Below are positions 5,170-5,318 of a stretch of 5,318 nt of DNA, piece by piece. Origin of the DNA: an uncultured Collinsella sp. (GTDB taxonomy: Bacteria > Actinomycetota > Coriobacteriia > Coriobacteriales > Coriobacteriaceae); NCBI GenBank assembly GCA_900550825.1, contig URTZ01000142.1, positions 1 through 5,318 of the forward strand. Reading direction: 5' to 3'. The position numbers and the translations under genes were made by a program. Position 1 is the stretch's first letter, and each line of letters opens with the position of its first letter. The notes beneath the pieces were generated by a model that was given only the letters and a program-made list of their open reading frames with translations, was not told where the DNA came from and did not search any database.

Positions 5170-5318
5170 AGGCGGCGATGTACTTGCCGTCCTGAATCAC
5201 ATAGGCCGTAGCGGGCTTCTCGACCTGGCCCTCGTCGTTCCAGGTGAGCTCGCCGGTCAGGCCATCGATCTTGATCTTGCGCATGGCCTTGGCAAGGTCG
5301 GCGGCAATGTCGGCACCG
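5168..5318 (-). CDS. Second substrate-binding protein of the Liv family, C-terminal fragment
   Basis: Only the last 49 codons and the TAA are in the window; the rest lies beyond the right edge. The fragment reads from GADIAADLAK through DGLTGELTWNDEGQV to DGKYIAA. Over its last 39 residues I count 27 identities with the livJ C-terminus and no gaps, including DGLTG, WND and TAYVI. It is therefore a paralog, presumably also a lipid-anchored amino acid binding protein, from tandem duplication or a two-receptor system like E. coli LivJ/LivK. Whether its N-terminus is intact cannot be seen. It lies 271 nt upstream of livJ on the same strand, with a terminator-like hairpin directly after its stop. 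Confidence 0.85.
   Translation of the reverse strand, partial: GADIAADLAKAMRKIKIDGLTGELTWNDEGQVEKPATAYVIQDGKYIAA

Overview
The window carries one coherent locus, read entirely from the minus strand: a high-affinity branched-chain amino acid type ABC importer (HAAT/Liv family). In transcription order (right to left) it holds the 3' end of one substrate-binding protein gene (cut by the right edge), a complete second substrate-binding lipoprotein gene (livJ-like), then the two permease genes livH and livM and the two ATPase genes livG and livF. All five complete genes look intact, with no frameshift or missing catalytic motif. The layout resembles the E. coli livJ / livKHMGF arrangement of two binding proteins plus one HMGF core.

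Organism: GC-rich coding sequence, GC-rich third positions, an AT-rich promoter region, purine-rich Shine-Dalgarno sites and a lipoprotein signal with an RR pair ahead of LAGC suggest a high-GC Gram-positive. My best guess is a gut Coriobacteriia (Collinsella-like). This is an impression from protein style, not a search result.

Layout: 1-34 is the end of the operon and holds what looks like half of an intrinsic terminator cut by the left edge. 35-748 is livF, 749-1609 livG, 1599-2687 livM and 2688-3569 livH. These four are packed with 0-nt junctions or an 11-nt overlap, so they should be translationally coupled. 3570-3708 is a 139-nt spacer with up to three stem-loops, the strongest being a 13-bp stem. 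3709-4896 is livJ. 4897-5167 is a 271-nt intergenic region with an AT-rich stretch that probably holds the livJ promoter, and a terminator-like hairpin for the upstream gene. 5168-5318 is the C-terminus of the paralogous binding protein.

How it works: the lipid-anchored binding protein captures the ligand outside the membrane and delivers it to the LivH-LivM channel, and LivG and LivF hydrolyse ATP to drive import. Stem-loops between livJ and livH would suit making more binding protein than membrane complex. No mobile element, CRISPR array, tRNA, rRNA or defence system was seen, and no previously undescribed system is evident. The most interesting signals are in the two intergenic regions.
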